A DNA stretch of 64,000 nt from a beta proteobacterium AAP65 (GCA_001295865.1 LJHW01000020.1:1-64000); one strand, 5' to 3'; shown: positions 6,465-23,806, numbered from the stretch's first letter. Notes: generated by a model from the letters alone, not told the origin. Numbers and translations are program-made.

Positions 6465-8429
6465 TCAGCGCATATCTTGCCGGTCGCGTTGCCGGTCTGG
6501 CGTGTTGGCCCGTTCGGAAGGCGCCGGCCCGCTGGGGCGCTCGTTGCGCTCGGGCTGCACAGGCCGCTGTGGCCCCATGGCCGGCGGACGCACTGGGGCT
6601 GGACGCGGTGCGGCAGCCGGGGGCGCGGTCGGCGCCGCGGGCGCTTGCACCCGGGGCAATGCAGGGCCCATCACCGGCCCGGCGGCGGGTTCGGGCCGGC
6701 GCGGCTCTCGCCTGTCCTCACGGCGATCGTCACGCCTGTTGTCGCCTCGGTCATCGCGGCGGTCTTCACGGCGATCGTCTCGCGGAGCGTCACGGCGCTC
6801 TTCGCCACGCCCGTCGTCCCGCACGCGCCGCTCACCTTCGGCCGGGCGCACGGCTCGTCCATCGTCGGCAGGCGGCGCGGGACGCGGCAGTGCGCCACCG
6901 GGCGCGACCAACACCGGGGCGGTGAAGTCGGGGCGGCGCGGCACATCCGGGCGTTCAGGCCGCTCCGGTCGTTCAGGCCGCTGAACCTGCTCACCCCGCC
7001 AGCCACCGCCCGGGCTCACCGGCCGCGGCGCTTGCGGGCCGATGAAAGTGGGGCCGTCGGGCGGTGCCTGCCCCACCAGCGGTGCCCGCTTGCCGCTGCG
7101 CGGCGGCAAGACCACGGCACCGGCCACCGGCTGGCGGCGCACGAGCACGTCGCCCGGCACCACGGTCACCGCATTCGGCACGCCCTGGTTGCCATAGCTG
7201 ATGGGCCCGGTGGGCACCTGCCCCGGCGCATGGCGCCAGCGGTAGGGGGGCGCCGGGTTCACACGCTCCACGTAACGCGGCGTGTGGCGGTAGTGCGGCT
7301 GGAAAATATCGCGCGGCGCCAGTGGCAGCCAGCCCACGGCCGGGCTGCCAATGCGCACCGAAACGCCCCAGCCGCTGCCCCCCACCCAGGCCACCAACGC
7401 AGGGGCGTACATCGGCCGCGCCACGTAAGCCCCGGGCACCCAGCCCCAGCGGCCGCGCCAGTTCACCCAGCGGCCGTAGTGGAAGGGCGCAAAGCCCCAG
7501 GGTGCTTCGTCGATCCAGGTCCAGCCCCAGGGGCGCACCCAGGCCCAGCGCCCGTGGCGGTAGGGCGCCCAGTCGGCGCGCACCACGAGCGGCAGCCACA
7601 AGGCGCCGTACTCGGGGTGCTGCTCCCAGCGGCCGTGGCGGTCGAGGTCTTCCACGCCGGTCATCTCGGGCGAGACATAACGCGTCGAAGCGCTGCGTTC
7701 GTCACGCGCGTCTTCGTTCTGGGCCCAGCGCGTGAAGCCGTCGTCGCGGGGCGCTACCCAGGCGCTGCGCAGCTCGCCCGCCTCACCACGGCGGCCCACG
7801 CGGTAGAGCTCGGCCCAGCGCTCGGGGCCCACCACCAGGCCGTCGTCACCGCGTTCGCCGCGCACATGCCATTCACCGCGCCAGGCACCGGCGGTGGTGG
7901 TGTCGTCGGTGCGTTGGAGCAGGTAATGCCCGGCGCGCAGCGGACGCAGCCGGGCTTCGTCTGTCACCAGCTCCAGCTCGTCGGCGAGTTCGCGCGAACG
8001 CACGCGCAGCGCCACGCCGCCGCTGTGCAACTGGAAGACGAGGCGCTCGTCGTCCAGGCGCAGCACCTCGAACTCGGTGCCTGCGGCCAGGCGCAGCACG
8101 GTGGAGCCCACGCGCAGCTCGGCGCGGCCGCTCTGTGCCGTGCTGACCCGGTCGCCGCTGGTCAGCGGCCGGTTGCGTTCGGCCTCGGCCCACGCGCCGG
8201 TGTCGCTGTCCCACCAGGAGACGCTGCCGTTGAAGTCGGCCAGCCGGCCCACACGGCCGGGCGGGTCTTCATCGGCCCGCGCCCAGGGCGCCATCAGCGC
8301 CAGCAGCAAGGCCAGGCCCAGCACCCAGAGCCGGCCCAGCGAGGACGCTGCAGCCGAGACGCCGCCATGGCGCTGGGGCTGCGGCAGTTGAAGGGTGGCG
8401 CTGGGTGGGGGCATGGGCATCGACCTCAT
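6465..8429 (-). CDS. FecR-like/DUF6600 secreted protein with Arg/Asp-rich tail
   Basis: The 654-residue product has a membrane-entering segment at about 31-52. After it come a FecR-like beta domain (about 58-180), then a tryptophan-rich region (about 260-370) with repeated H-G-R-W and W-G-W motifs typical of DUF6600. The proline-rich C-terminal third contains E-R-P-E-R-P and R-D-D-R-R-E-D-R-R repeats (coded at about 6700-6985). The role of DUF6600 proteins is unknown; an envelope location is inferred from the signal sequence. Three start codons lie within 16 bp (8429, 8420, 8414); the longest is given. Confidence 0.78.
   Translation of the reverse strand: MRSMPMPPPSATLQLPQPQRHGGVSAAASSLGRLWVLGLALLLALMAPWARADEDPPGRVGRLADFNGSVSWWDSDTGAWAEAERNRPLTSGDRVSTAQSGRAELRVGSTVLRLAAGTEFEVLRLDDERLVFQLHSGGVALRVRSRELADELELVTDEARLRPLRAGHYLLQRTDDTTTAGAWRGEWHVRGERGDDGLVVGPERWAELYRVGRRGEAGELRSAWVAPRDDGFTRWAQNEDARDERSASTRYVSPEMTGVEDLDRHGRWEQHPEYGALWLPLVVRADWAPYRHGRWAWVRPWGWTWIDEAPWGFAPFHYGRWVNWRGRWGWVPGAYVARPMYAPALVAWVGGSGWGVSVRIGSPAVGWLPLAPRDIFQPHYRHTPRYVERVNPAPPYRWRHAPGQVPTGPISYGNQGVPNAVTVVPGDVLVRRQPVAGAVVLPPRSGKRAPLVGQAPPDGPTFIGPQAPRPVSPGGGWRGEQVQRPERPERPERPDVPRRPDFTAPVLVAPGGALPRPAPPADDGRAVRPAEGERRVRDDGRGEERRDAPRDDRREDRRDDRGDNRRDDRREDRREPRRPEPAAGPVMGPALPRVQAPAAPTAPPAAAPRPAPVRPPAMGPQRPVQPERNERPSGPAPSERANTPDRQRDRQDMR
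6700..6815 (-). repeat. Coding repeat: Arg/Asp/Glu low-complexity tract
   Basis: On the minus strand this stretch codes for repeated R-D-D-R-R-E-D-R-R units within the FecR-like protein. The DNA repeat is imperfect, as expected for codon-level expansion. It is a mixed-charge disordered tail, not a CRISPR array. Confidence 0.6.
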
Positions 8430-8500
8430 GGTCCTACAACGGCGCCCTCGCCGCTCGCGCCGACCCCTGGGGATGTAAAGGCTTGTTGCGCAGCGGTCGC

Positions 8501-9037
8501 TCAGTCGTCGGCGTTGGGGTCGAGTTCGGGGAAGAGCACGCTGGTGTAACCGAACTTGGTGAGATCGTTCATGCGCGTCGGGTAGAGGCGCCCGATGAGG
8601 TGGTCGCACTCGTGCTGCACCACGCGGGCATGGAAACCTTCGGCCTCGCGTTCGATGGGCCGGCCTTCGGGGTCGAAACCGCTGTAGCGGATGCGCGCAT
8701 GGCGCGGCACCACGCCGCGCAGGCCGGGCACCGAGAGGCAGCCTTCCCAGCCGTCCACCACCCGCTCGTCCAGGGGCGTGATCACGGGGTTGATCAGCAC
8801 CGTGGGCGGCACCGGTGGGGCCTCGGGGTAACGCACGTTGTGCGTGTAGCCGAAGATCACCAGCTGCAGATCCACACCGATCTGCGGCGCAGCCAGGCCG
8901 GCGCCGTTGGCCGCGGCCATGGTCTCGAACATGTCGGCAATCAGTGTCTTCAGCTCGGGCGTGCCGAACTCACGCACGGGCGGCGCCACGCGCAGCAGGC
9001 GCGGGTCGCCCATCTTCAGGATTTCTCGAACGGTCAT
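8501..9037 (-). CDS. def: Peptide deformylase
   Basis: This enzyme removes the N-formyl group from the first methionine of new proteins. The 178-residue product has all three family motifs: [10 protein letters not shown] at 45-54, E-G-C-L-S at 98-102, and Q-H-E-C-D-H at 141-146. The metal ligands are Cys100, His142 and His146, with catalytic Glu143. It is not next to fmt here. It lies 62 bp downstream of the NadR-like gene on the same strand. Confidence 0.96.
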   Translation of the reverse strand: MTVREILKMGDPRLLRVAPPVREFGTPELKTLIADMFETMAAANGAGLAAPQIGVDLQLVIFGYTHNVRYPEAPPVPPTVLINPVITPLDERVVDGWEGCLSVPGLRGVVPRHARIRYSGFDPEGRPIEREAEGFHARVVQHECDHLIGRLYPTRMNDLTKFGYTSVLFPELDPNADD

Positions 9038-9099
9038 CGGGGCCGGCCTCTGGGTGCAACAACAGAAGGCCGGATTGTCGCGGCTGCCCGCGTTTCGCG

Positions 9100-16274
<7,175 letters not shown>

Positions 16275-16401
16275 CGGGGGCCGTCGTGGGCCTTGGCGCG
16301 CCAGCCGAAGCAGCGCGCGCAAGTGCTTGATTTCATTGAGAAATTGCGCCAACTACCAGGGCGCAAGGCGGCCTGGATGATAACATCGCCCCCCGCGTCT
16401 C

Positions 16402-16872
16402 ATGCCCAAACTCCAAGCCGCCGCCCCCCGCCCTGCCGCACCCCCGGCCGAGGCCACCGCACGCCCGGCGTACCAGAAGTTCGCGGTGGAGGTGCGCCCC
16501 AGCGCCATCGATGGCCAGGGCGCCTTCGCGGCCGAAGCGGTGCGCGCGCGGCTGAAGATCGGCGAGATCCGCGGCGAGAGCATCAGCGTGCAGGAAGCGC
16601 GCATCCGCGCCACGCGCAGCGAGCGCATCATGATCGTCGAGCTGAGCGCGCGCAAAGCCATCGACTTCAGCAAGAGCGCCGACCCCATGCGCTACACCAA
16701 CCACAGCTGCCGCCCCAACGCGCGGCTGTGTATCCGCCAGGGGCGGGTGGAGTTCTATGCGCTGCGCGATATCGCGCCCGGTGAAGAGATCACCGTCGAT
16801 TACGGCGAAACCCACCACGAAGGCCGCCTGGCCTGCCGCTGCGGCGTGGCGGGCTGCCGGGGCGCGCTCTAG
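16402..16872 (+). CDS. SET-domain lysine methyltransferase-like protein
   Basis: The 156-residue product has a proline/alanine-rich N-terminus (1-25), then a compact SET domain. It includes G-Q-G-A-F-A, Y-T-N-H-S-C-R-P-N-A (the N-H-S-C cofactor-binding motif, about 98-101) and G-E-E-I-T-V-D-Y-G. A post-SET C-x-C-x4-C zinc-binding tail ends the protein. SET enzymes transfer a methyl group from S-adenosylmethionine to protein lysines. Bacterial stand-alone SET proteins are known, but the target here is unknown. It is divergent from smc with 127 bp between starts. The sequence GATAAC about 20 nt upstream may serve as a -10 element. Confidence 0.85.
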   Translation: MPKLQAAAPRPAAPPAEATARPAYQKFAVEVRPSAIDGQGAFAAEAVRARLKIGEIRGESISVQEARIRATRSERIMIVELSARKAIDFSKSADPMRYTNHSCRPNARLCIRQGRVEFYALRDIAPGEEITVDYGETHHEGRLACRCGVAGCRGAL

Positions 16873-16874
16873 TC

Positions 16875-16891
16875 GCTGCTGCCGCAGCAGC
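16875..16891. terminator. Hairpin just after the SET gene
   Basis: A 7 bp stem GCTGCTG/CAGCAGC with a CCG loop starts 2 bp after the stop codon. No T-run follows, so it is a possible, not proven, terminator. Confidence 0.35.
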
Positions 16892-16993
16892 CCCGCGGCC
16901 TCGGCGCCCGGTGCCGCGGGCCGTGCCCCCCTCGGCCGACGGCGGCCGAACTTGAGCCGCTCCACAGAAAAATCAGATATCGCTTGAGAAGCC

Positions 16994-17020
16994 TCAAGTG
17001 TGCGCATGCGCACCCGATAC
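16994..17020 (+). promoter_or_regulatory. Sigma-28 (FliA)-type promoter
   Basis: TCAAGTGT at 16994-17001 and CCCGATAC at 17013-17020 are separated by exactly 11 bp. The enterobacterial sigma-28 consensus is TAAAGTTT-N11-GCCGATAA; each half matches at six of eight positions. The predicted start of transcription is about 65 bp before the ATG of the Cache-like gene. FliA controls late flagellar and chemotaxis genes, which fits the downstream chemoreceptor. A perfect 14 bp palindrome (17000-17013) fills the spacer, and a CTTGAG/CTCAAG inverted repeat (16983-16998) overlaps the -35 side. Confidence 0.65.
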
Positions 17021-17092
17021 CCAAGACATCGCGGGTCGGTTTGCGGCCCGTGAGCAACACCCGATCCACCCTTCGCCGAAGGACACCGAATC

Positions 17093-17581
17093 ATGAAAAG
17101 CTTCTACGCCCTCGCTGCTGCCGCCCTGCTGAGCGCCAGCTTCGCCGCCCATGCCAACGACCCCAAGGTCGCGATCGCTGCACTGGACGCCCGCCTGGCC
17201 AAGATCGGCCCGGCCAAGGTGGAAGGCACCGACAAGGCCGGTGACAAGACCGTCGGCGCGTTGTTCTTCGGCCCGCGCAAGATCAACAACAACTACGACG
17301 TGGTCGACGAGATCAAGAAGAGCACCGGCGCCAGCGCCACCATCTTCGTGAAGGAAGGCGACGACTACGTGCGCATCAGCACCAACGTTCTGACGCCCGA
17401 AGGCAAGCGCGGTGTGGGGACCACGCTGGCCCGCGCCAAGGCCTACGAGGCCATGAACAAGGGCGAGAAGTTCTGCGCCGTCGTCGACGTGCTGGGCACC
17501 AGCTTCGACTCTTGCTACCACCCGGTGAAGGACGCCAGTGGCAAGACCATCGGCCTGACCTACGTCGGCTTCAAGAAATAA
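17093..17581 (+). CDS. Secreted stand-alone Cache-like sensor-domain protein
   Basis: The 162-residue product has a clear signal peptide (1-21, cleavage after A-H-A) and no membrane anchor, so it should be free in the periplasm. The mature part looks like a single Cache domain (Cache 3/Cache 2 type). Its landmarks are [11 protein letters not shown], then [18 protein letters not shown], then the C-terminal block with [13 protein letters not shown]. Such domains normally sit inside chemoreceptors and kinases as ligand sensors. Here the domain is separate and lies 40 bp before a chemoreceptor gene, so it may present ligand to that receptor. Confidence 0.8.
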   Translation: MKSFYALAAAALLSASFAAHANDPKVAIAALDARLAKIGPAKVEGTDKAGDKTVGALFFGPRKINNNYDVVDEIKKSTGASATIFVKEGDDYVRISTNVLTPEGKRGVGTTLARAKAYEAMNKGEKFCAVVDVLGTSFDSCYHPVKDASGKTIGLTYVGFKK

Positions 17582-17621
17582 GCAGCCGCGCGCGAAACCC
17601 TTGCCCGCAGGAGTACGCAAG

Positions 17622-19205
17622 ATGAAAGCCTTGGCCCGACTCACGGCCTGGTTCAGCAACATGCGCATCGGCGCGCGGCTGAGCCTGGCCTTTGCTACCG
17701 TGCTGACGCTGACCGCACTGCTCGGCGTTGCATCGGTGGTCAACCTCGCCCGCGTCAACGGCGCGTCCGACGAACTGGCGAGCAAATGGCTGCCGAGCGT
17801 CGGCGCGCTGGGCGCCGCACGCGCCAGCATGCTGGAGTACCGCGACATGGAGATGCGCCATGCGCGCGCCGCCGACGCCAGCTACCGCGCCGAGTACGAA
17901 GACAAGCTCAAGGAAGCCCAAGCCCGGGTGGAAGAGCAACTGGGCAAACACGCCCAGATGCCCGCCGGCGACGAAGAGAAGGCCCTCGCAGCTGCCGTCA
18001 ATGCGAAGTGGAAGGAATACCTGGGCTTCAGCGCCAAGGTGCAAGACCTGGGCCGCAACGACAAGGGCGACGATGCACGCGACATCAGCGATGGCGCCGC
18101 GAAGATGGCCGCCGACGAGGCCATCGCCGAAGTCGACAAGCTCAGCGCCTTCAGCTTCGAGCGTGGCAGCCATGCCGCCGATGGGGCTGCGGCGGTCTAC
18201 AAACTGAGCCGGATGATCACGCTGGGCCTGGTGGCCCTGGCCCTGGTGCTGGGCGTGACGATGGCCGTGCTGATCACGCGCGGCTTGCTCAAGCAACTGG
18301 GGGGTGAACCCGCCATGGCCGTGGCCGTGGCGCGTGCGGTGGCCGAGGGCAACCTCAGCACGCATGTCCCGCTGCGTGCGGGTGACACCACCAGCCTGCT
18401 GGCCGGCCTGAAGCACATGCAGACCAGCCTGGCCAATGTGGTGCAGCAGGTGCGCAGCGGCTCCGAGCGTGTGGCCGGCGCCAGCAGCGAGATTGCGCAA
18501 GGCAACGCCGACCTCTCGGCGCGCACCGAGCAGCAGGCCAGCGCGCTGCAGCAGACCTCGGCCTCGATGGAAGAACTCGGCAGCACGGTGCAGCAGAACG
18601 CGCACAACGCCCGCGAAGCCGACACCCTGGCCAACAACGCCAGCATGGTGGCCAGCCGCGGCGGCGAGGCCGTCACGCGGGTGGTGCAGACCATGCGCGG
18701 CATCAACGAAAGCAGCCGCAAGATCGCCGACATCATCGGCACCATCGACGGTATCGCCTTCCAGACCAACATCCTGGCGCTCAACGCCGCGGTCGAAGCC
18801 GCGCGCGCCGGCGAACAGGGGCGTGGTTTCGCCGTCGTGGCCTCTGAGGTGCGCAGCCTGGCGCAACGCAGCGCCGAAGCAGCCAAGGAGATCCGCAGCC
18901 TGATCGCCGCCAGCGTGGAACGTGTGGAACAAGGCACGGCGCAGGTGGACGAAGCCGGCGCGACGATGACCGAGGTGGTGAACTCGATCACCCGCGTGAC
19001 GGCCATCGTGCGCGAGATCAGCTCGGCCAGCCAGGAACAGAGCGCCGGTGTGGCCCAGGTGGGCCAGGCCGTCACGCAGATGGACCAGACCACGCAGCGC
19101 AACGCCGCCTTGGTGGAGCAGAGCGCGGCCGCGGCCGAGAGCCTGCGCCAGGAAGCGCAGCAACTCGTGGACGTGGTGGCGGCCTTCCGCCTGCAGCACG
19201 CCTGA
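17622..19205 (+). CDS. Methyl-accepting chemotaxis protein
   Basis: The 527-residue receptor has TM1 at about 18-40 and a four-helix-bundle periplasmic domain (41-196). TM2 at 197-219, HAMP at 220-272 and a cytoplasmic signalling domain follow. The hairpin tip [16 protein letters not shown] is at 392-407. It lacks a C-terminal N-W-E-T-F pentapeptide for tethering CheR/CheB. It signals to CheA/CheW, none of which is in the window. The ATG at 17622 has a CAGGAG ribosome-binding site and is preferred over an in-frame start at 17601. It is the second gene after the FliA-type promoter. Confidence 0.94.
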   Translation: MKALARLTAWFSNMRIGARLSLAFATVLTLTALLGVASVVNLARVNGASDELASKWLPSVGALGAARASMLEYRDMEMRHARAADASYRAEYEDKLKEAQARVEEQLGKHAQMPAGDEEKALAAAVNAKWKEYLGFSAKVQDLGRNDKGDDARDISDGAAKMAADEAIAEVDKLSAFSFERGSHAADGAAAVYKLSRMITLGLVALALVLGVTMAVLITRGLLKQLGGEPAMAVAVARAVAEGNLSTHVPLRAGDTTSLLAGLKHMQTSLANVVQQVRSGSERVAGASSEIAQGNADLSARTEQQASALQQTSASMEELGSTVQQNAHNAREADTLANNASMVASRGGEAVTRVVQTMRGINESSRKIADIIGTIDGIAFQTNILALNAAVEAARAGEQGRGFAVVASEVRSLAQRSAEAAKEIRSLIAASVERVEQGTAQVDEAGATMTEVVNSITRVTAIVREISSASQEQSAGVAQVGQAVTQMDQTTQRNAALVEQSAAAAESLRQEAQQLVDVVAAFRLQHA

Positions 19206-19210
19206 AGGCC

Positions 19211-19231
19211 GGGCGGGCGCCATGCCCGCCC
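19211..19231. terminator. Strong GC stem-loop after the chemoreceptor gene
   Basis: An 8 bp perfect stem (GGGCGGGC/GCCCGCCC) with a five-base loop begins 5 bp after the stop codon. There is no T-run. It probably marks the 3' end of the chemosensory transcript. Confidence 0.45.
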
Positions 19232-19267
19232 CATGCCCAAGCCCGGGCGCGGCCGCAGGGGGCACCG

Positions 19268-19273
19268 GATAAT
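19268..19273 (+). promoter_or_regulatory. -10-like GATAAT close to the dapC start
   Basis: GATAAT ends 8 nt before the ATG of dapC. Transcription would begin at or within a base or two of the start codon, giving a leaderless mRNA. No good -35 hexamer is visible. Confidence 0.45.
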
Positions 19274-19281
19274 CCCGGCGC

Positions 19282-20520
19282 ATGAACCCCCTGTTGGCCC
19301 GCCTGCACCCCTACCCCTTCGAGCGCTGGCGCGAACTCACCGCCGACCTCACGCCCAACCCGGCCTACCGGCCCATCAGCCTGGGCATCGGCGAACCCAA
19401 ACACGCCACGCCCGCGCTCATCGAAGAAGCGCTGATGAAGGCGCTGCCCACCTTGAGCGCCTACCCCGCCACCTTGGGCGAGCCGGCACTGCGCGAGGCC
19501 ATCACCGGCTGGGTGCAGCGGCGTTACGGTGTGGCGCTGAACCCGGGCACGCAGGTGCTGCCCGTCAACGGTTCGCGCGAGGCGCTGTTCGCGCTGGCGC
19601 AGACGGTGCTCGATCCGGCCGAGCGCGACGCGCTGGTGGTCTGCCCCAACCCCTTCTATCAAATCTACGAAGGCGCGGCGCTGCTCGGCGGTGCGCAGAC
19701 GCACTTCGTGCCCAGCGACCCGGCACGCAACTTTGCAGCCGACTGGGGCGCGGTGGATGCGGCCACCTGGGCGCGCACGCGGCTGCTGTACGTCTGCAGC
19801 CCGGGCAACCCCACCGGCGCGGTGATGCCCTTGTCGGAATGGCAGACCTTGTTCGAACTGAGCGAGCGCCACGGCTTCGTGATCGCCAGTGACGAGTGTT
19901 ACAGCGAAATCTACTTCCGCGACGAGCAGCCGCTCGGCGCCTTGCAGGCCGCGCAAGCCTTGGGGCGCGGCGACTTCAAGAACCTGATCGCGCTCACCAG
20001 CCTGTCCAAGCGCAGCAACGTGCCGGGCTTGCGCTCGGGTTTTGTCGCCGGTGATGCGCAAATCATCAAGGCCTTCCTGCTCTACCGCACCTACCACGGC
20101 AGCGCCATGGGCGGCCTCGTGCAGCGCGCCAGCATCGCCGCGTGGAACGACGAGGCCCACGTGGTGGCCAACCGCGAGCTCTACCGCCAGAAGTTCGCGC
20201 AGGTCACGCCCGTGCTCGCGCAGGTGCTGGACGTGCAGCTGCCCGACGCCGCCTTCTACCTGTGGGCCGGCATTCCGGGTTCACAGGGCGGCCCAGCGGG
20301 GCCGGGCGATGAGATCGCCTACGCCCGCGGCCTGCTCGCTCAATACAATGTGCAAGTCTTGCCGGGCAGCCTGCTGGCGCGCAGCGTGACCGGCCACACC
20401 CCCCCCAACCCCGGCCAGGGCCGCATCCGCATGGCCCTCGTGGCGCCGGTGGCCGAATGCCTGGAAGCTGCCGAACGCATCGTCCGGTACACCCGAGAAC
20501 TCAAGGAAAGCCAGCGATGA
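19282..20520 (+). CDS. dapC: Succinyldiaminopimelate transaminase
   Basis: DapC is a PLP-dependent class I aminotransferase. It makes N-succinyl-LL-2,6-diaminopimelate from the keto acid and glutamate, on the way to lysine and peptidoglycan. The 412-residue product shows S-P-G-N-P-T-G at 173-179 and the PLP lysine K243 in S-L-S-K-R-S. The following genes dapD and dapE in the same operon confirm the pathway. The last four bases ATGA contain both its stop and the dapD start. Confidence 0.93.
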   Translation: MNPLLARLHPYPFERWRELTADLTPNPAYRPISLGIGEPKHATPALIEEALMKALPTLSAYPATLGEPALREAITGWVQRRYGVALNPGTQVLPVNGSREALFALAQTVLDPAERDALVVCPNPFYQIYEGAALLGGAQTHFVPSDPARNFAADWGAVDAATWARTRLLYVCSPGNPTGAVMPLSEWQTLFELSERHGFVIASDECYSEIYFRDEQPLGALQAAQALGRGDFKNLIALTSLSKRSNVPGLRSGFVAGDAQIIKAFLLYRTYHGSAMGGLVQRASIAAWNDEAHVVANRELYRQKFAQVTPVLAQVLDVQLPDAAFYLWAGIPGSQGGPAGPGDEIAYARGLLAQYNVQVLPGSLLARSVTGHTPPNPGQGRIRMALVAPVAECLEAAERIVRYTRELKESQR

Positions 20521-21350
20521 ACATCGCCCAACTGCAAGCCACCATCGACACCGCCTGGGAGGCTCGCGCCGAGATCAGCGCGCTCAACGCCCCTGAAGTG
20601 CGTGCAGCGGTGGAAGCCGTGATCGCCGAGCTCAACGGCGGCCGCCTGCGTGTGGCCGAGCAGCGAGGCGTGGGCGAGTGGCAGGTCAACCAGTGGCTGA
20701 AGAAGGCCGTGCTGCTGAGCTTCCGCCTGAACGACAACGCCGTGATGCGCGCCGGCGACCTGGGCTTTTTCGACAAGGTGAAGACCAAGTTCAGCCACCT
20801 CGATGAAGCGCAGATGCGCGAGGCCGGCGTGCGTGTGGTGCCGCCGGCCGTGGCACGGCGCGGCAGCTTCATCGCCAAGGGCGCGGTGCTGATGCCCAGC
20901 TACGTGAACATCGGCGCCTACGTGGGCGAGAACACCATGGTCGACACCTGGGCCACCGTGGGCAGCTGCGCGCAGATCGGCAAGAACGTGCACCTGAGCG
21001 GCGGCGTCGGCATCGGCGGCGTTTTGGAGCCCCTGCAGGCCAACCCCACCATCATCGAAGACAACTGCTTCGTTGGCGCGCGCTCCGAGGTGGTGGAAGG
21101 CGTGATCGTCGAAGAGAACTCGGTGCTGGGCATGGGCGTGTACCTGGGCCAGAGCACCCCCATCTTCAACCGCGAAACCGGCGAGATCAGCTACGGCCGC
21201 GTGCCCAGCGGCAGCGTGGTGGTCAGCGGCAACCTGCCCAAGACGGCCGCCAACGGCCAGCCCTACAGCATGTACGCCGCCATCATCGTCAAGCGCGTGG
21301 ACGCGCAGACACGCAGCAAGACCAGCATCAACGAGCTGCTGCGCGCCTGA
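20517..21350 (+). CDS. dapD: Tetrahydrodipicolinate N-succinyltransferase
   Basis: DapD adds a succinyl group from succinyl-CoA to tetrahydrodipicolinate, the first step of the succinylase branch. The 277-residue product has the expected length. After a helical N-terminal domain (1-100) it has a left-handed beta-helix with [14 protein letters not shown] and [12 protein letters not shown] repeats, plus the [11 protein letters not shown] loop. Its ATG overlaps the dapC stop by 4 bp, indicating coupled translation. Confidence 0.97.
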   Translation: MNIAQLQATIDTAWEARAEISALNAPEVRAAVEAVIAELNGGRLRVAEQRGVGEWQVNQWLKKAVLLSFRLNDNAVMRAGDLGFFDKVKTKFSHLDEAQMREAGVRVVPPAVARRGSFIAKGAVLMPSYVNIGAYVGENTMVDTWATVGSCAQIGKNVHLSGGVGIGGVLEPLQANPTIIEDNCFVGARSEVVEGVIVEENSVLGMGVYLGQSTPIFNRETGEISYGRVPSGSVVVSGNLPKTAANGQPYSMYAAIIVKRVDAQTRSKTSINELLRA

Positions 21351-21386
21351 GCGGCCGCAGGCAAGTCTTCTCCCTGAGGATCCGGC

Positions 21387-22580
21387 ATGGCGAACAACCT
21401 TGAGCGCGTCTTGCGCCTGATGGCGGAAAAGAACGCGTCCGACGTCTACATGTCGGCCAACACGCCCATCCTCATCAAGATCAACGGGCAGATCCTCCAG
21501 CTCTCCGACCAGATCCTCACCACGCACCAGACGCGGCAGCTGCTGGCCGAGATGCTGGCGCCGCAACAGCTGGAAGAGCTGGACGACACGGGTGAGCTCA
21601 ACGTTGGCATCAGCGTCTCACGCGTGGGCAGCTTCCGTTTGTCCGCGTTCAAGCAACGGGGCAGCATCGCGGCCGTCATCCGCTGCATTCCTTTCGAGAT
21701 CCCCTCGCTCGATTCTTTGGGCGTGCCGCCCCTGCTGGCGCAGCTGGTGACGGAAAAGCGCGGTCTCATCCTGATGGTGGGCGCCACCGGCACCGGCAAG
21801 AGCACCACGCTGGCCTCGATGCTGGAGTGGCGCAACCAGCAGATGACCGGGCACATCCTCACCATCGAAGACCCGATCGAGTTCCTCTTCAGCAACAAGA
21901 AGAGCGTGATCAACCAGCGCGAGGTGGGCCGCGACACACAGAGCCTGCAGATCGCCCTGAAGAACGCGCTGCGCCAGGCGCCCGACTGCATCCTCATCGG
22001 CGAGATCCGTGACCGCGAGACCATGAGCGCGGCGCTCAGCTACGCACTCTCGGGCCACCTGGTGATGGCCACGCTGCACGCGAACAACAGCTACCACGCG
22101 ATGGGGCGCATCTTGTCGTTCTACACGCCGGAAGCGCGGCCCACGCTGCTGTCCGACCTCTCCAGCGGCCTGCGCGCGGTGATCTCGCAGCGCCTCTTGC
22201 GCAGCAACAGCGGCGGCCGCGTGCCGGCGGTGGAAGTGCTGCTGAACACCAAGCTCGTGAGCGAGCTCATCGACAAGGGCGATCTCTCCGGCATCAAGGA
22301 AGCCGTGGAAAAGAGCCTGGCCGAAGGCTCGCAAACCTTCGAGGCCGACATCGCGCGCCTCATCAGCGAAGGCGTGGTCTCGCGCGACGAAGGCCTGGCC
22401 TACGCCGATTCGCCGACCAACCTGCTGTGGCGGCTGCAGAACGAGCAGGCGCCCACCTCGCGCGCCGCGCCCAAGAAGGAAGAGCAGGAAGCGGCCACCT
22501 TCACCGAATTCAGCATCGACGTGCGGCCTGAAGAGCCTCGGGCCGCCGCGCAGCCGCCCTGGTCGGCCACGCGCCGATGA
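21387..22580 (+). CDS. PilT/PilU-family type IV pilus ATPase
   Basis: The 397-residue product is a hexameric-type secretion ATPase. It has Walker [10 protein letters not shown] at 132-140, an acidic box with D-P-I-E at 162-165, and Walker B I-L-I-G-E-I-R-D at 202-209, followed by an A-T-L-H-A-N-N histidine box. The C-terminal part ([17 protein letters not shown]) looks more like PilU than PilT. These proteins power pilus retraction. It lies between dapD and dapE with a 36 bp gap before it and a 4 bp ATGA overlap after it, so it must share their transcript. No other pilus gene is in the window. Confidence 0.92.
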   Translation: MANNLERVLRLMAEKNASDVYMSANTPILIKINGQILQLSDQILTTHQTRQLLAEMLAPQQLEELDDTGELNVGISVSRVGSFRLSAFKQRGSIAAVIRCIPFEIPSLDSLGVPPLLAQLVTEKRGLILMVGATGTGKSTTLASMLEWRNQQMTGHILTIEDPIEFLFSNKKSVINQREVGRDTQSLQIALKNALRQAPDCILIGEIRDRETMSAALSYALSGHLVMATLHANNSYHAMGRILSFYTPEARPTLLSDLSSGLRAVISQRLLRSNSGGRVPAVEVLLNTKLVSELIDKGDLSGIKEAVEKSLAEGSQTFEADIARLISEGVVSRDEGLAYADSPTNLLWRLQNEQAPTSRAAPKKEEQEAATFTEFSIDVRPEEPRAAAQPPWSATRR

Positions 22581-23806
22581 GCGGCAGCCCTGCGGCCGCC
22601 GCAGCGGCGGTGGGCGCCACGCTGCGCCTGACCGAAGCCCTGATCGCCTGCCGCTCCGTCACGCCGGCCGATGCCGGCTGCCGCGCGCTGCTGCTGCGGC
22701 CGCTGCAGGCAGCCGGTTTTGCCTGTGAAGCGCTCGACGCCGGCCCGCCCGAGGCGCGTGTGGCCAATCTCTGGGCCGTGCACGATGCCGGCGTGCCCGG
22801 GCCCACCCTCGTGTTCGCCGGCCACACCGATGTCGTGCCCACCGGCCCGCTGGAGCGCTGGGCCACCGACCCCTTCGTGCCCACGCACCGCAGCGGCGCC
22901 GCCTACCCCAACGGCCCGCGCCTCTTCGGCCGCGGCGCCGCCGACATGAAGGCCGCCGTGGCCGCGATGACGGTGGCCGCCTGCGAGTTCGTGGCCGCCC
23001 ACCCGCAGCACCCCGGCCGCGTGGCGTTGCTCATCACCAGCGACGAAGAGGGGCCGGCGCTGCATGGCACGCGCCATGTGGTGGAACTGCTGCGCGCGCG
23101 CGGCGAGCGGCTGGATGGCTGCATCGTCGGCGAACCGACCTCGGTGCGCCGCCTGGGCGACATGGTGAAAAACGGCCGCCGCGGCACGCTCTCGGGCCGG
23201 CTGGTGGTGCACGGCGTGCAGGGGCACATCGCCTACCCGCAGCTGGCCGCCAACCCGCTGCACCTGCTGGCGCCGGCCTTGGCTGAACTGGTGGGCACCG
23301 AGTGGGACCGCGGCAACGTGTACTTCCCGCCCACCAGCTTCCAGGTCAGCAACATCCATGCGGGCACGGGCGCGTTCAACGTCATCCCGGGCGAGTTGGT
23401 GCTCGACTTCAACTTCCGCTTCAGCACCGAAAGCACGCCAGCTGGGCTGCGCGAGCGTGTGGAAGCCGTGCTGCAGCGCCACGGCGTGCCGCACAGCTTG
23501 GACTGGACGCTCGGAGGCGAGCCCTTCCTCACCCCGCCCGGCACGCTGAGCGAGGCGCTGCTGGCGGCCATCGCCGCTGCATGTGCTGACGGGGGTGGCT
23601 CCGCGCTGAGTACCGAGCTCAGCACAACGGGCGGCACCAGCGACGGTCGCTTCATCGCGCAGATCTGCCCGCAGGTGATGGAGTTCGGCGTCATCAACGA
23701 GAGCATCCACAAGCTCGACGAGTGGGTGGACGTGGCGGCGCTGGAGCCGCTGAAGCAGGTCTACCGCCAGACGGCCGAACGTTTCCTCGGCGCGGCGGCG
23801 GCATGA
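22577..23806 (+). CDS. dapE: Succinyl-diaminopimelate desuccinylase
   Basis: DapE is a zinc peptidase-fold enzyme that removes succinate to give LL-diaminopimelate. The 409-residue product shows the metal site G-H-T-D-V-V-P (His83, Asp85), G-R-G-A-A-D-M-K (Asp123) and T-S-D-E-E-G-P (Glu157, Glu158). It is about 30 residues longer than the E. coli enzyme, through an Ala-rich N-terminus and a short insertion after residue 100. It overlaps both neighbours by 4 bp (ATGA). Confidence 0.96.
   Translation: MSGSPAAAAAAVGATLRLTEALIACRSVTPADAGCRALLLRPLQAAGFACEALDAGPPEARVANLWAVHDAGVPGPTLVFAGHTDVVPTGPLERWATDPFVPTHRSGAAYPNGPRLFGRGAADMKAAVAAMTVAACEFVAAHPQHPGRVALLITSDEEGPALHGTRHVVELLRARGERLDGCIVGEPTSVRRLGDMVKNGRRGTLSGRLVVHGVQGHIAYPQLAANPLHLLAPALAELVGTEWDRGNVYFPPTSFQVSNIHAGTGAFNVIPGELVLDFNFRFSTESTPAGLRERVEAVLQRHGVPHSLDWTLGGEPFLTPPGTLSEALLAAIAAACADGGGSALSTELSTTGGTSDGRFIAQICPQVMEFGVINESIHKLDEWVDVAALEPLKQVYRQTAERFLGAAAA

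Noticed and set aside
6700..6985. Repetitive DNA as a possible mobile element or CRISPR
   Set aside because: The repeats are in frame and code for Arg/Asp and Glu-Arg-Pro tracts of one protein.
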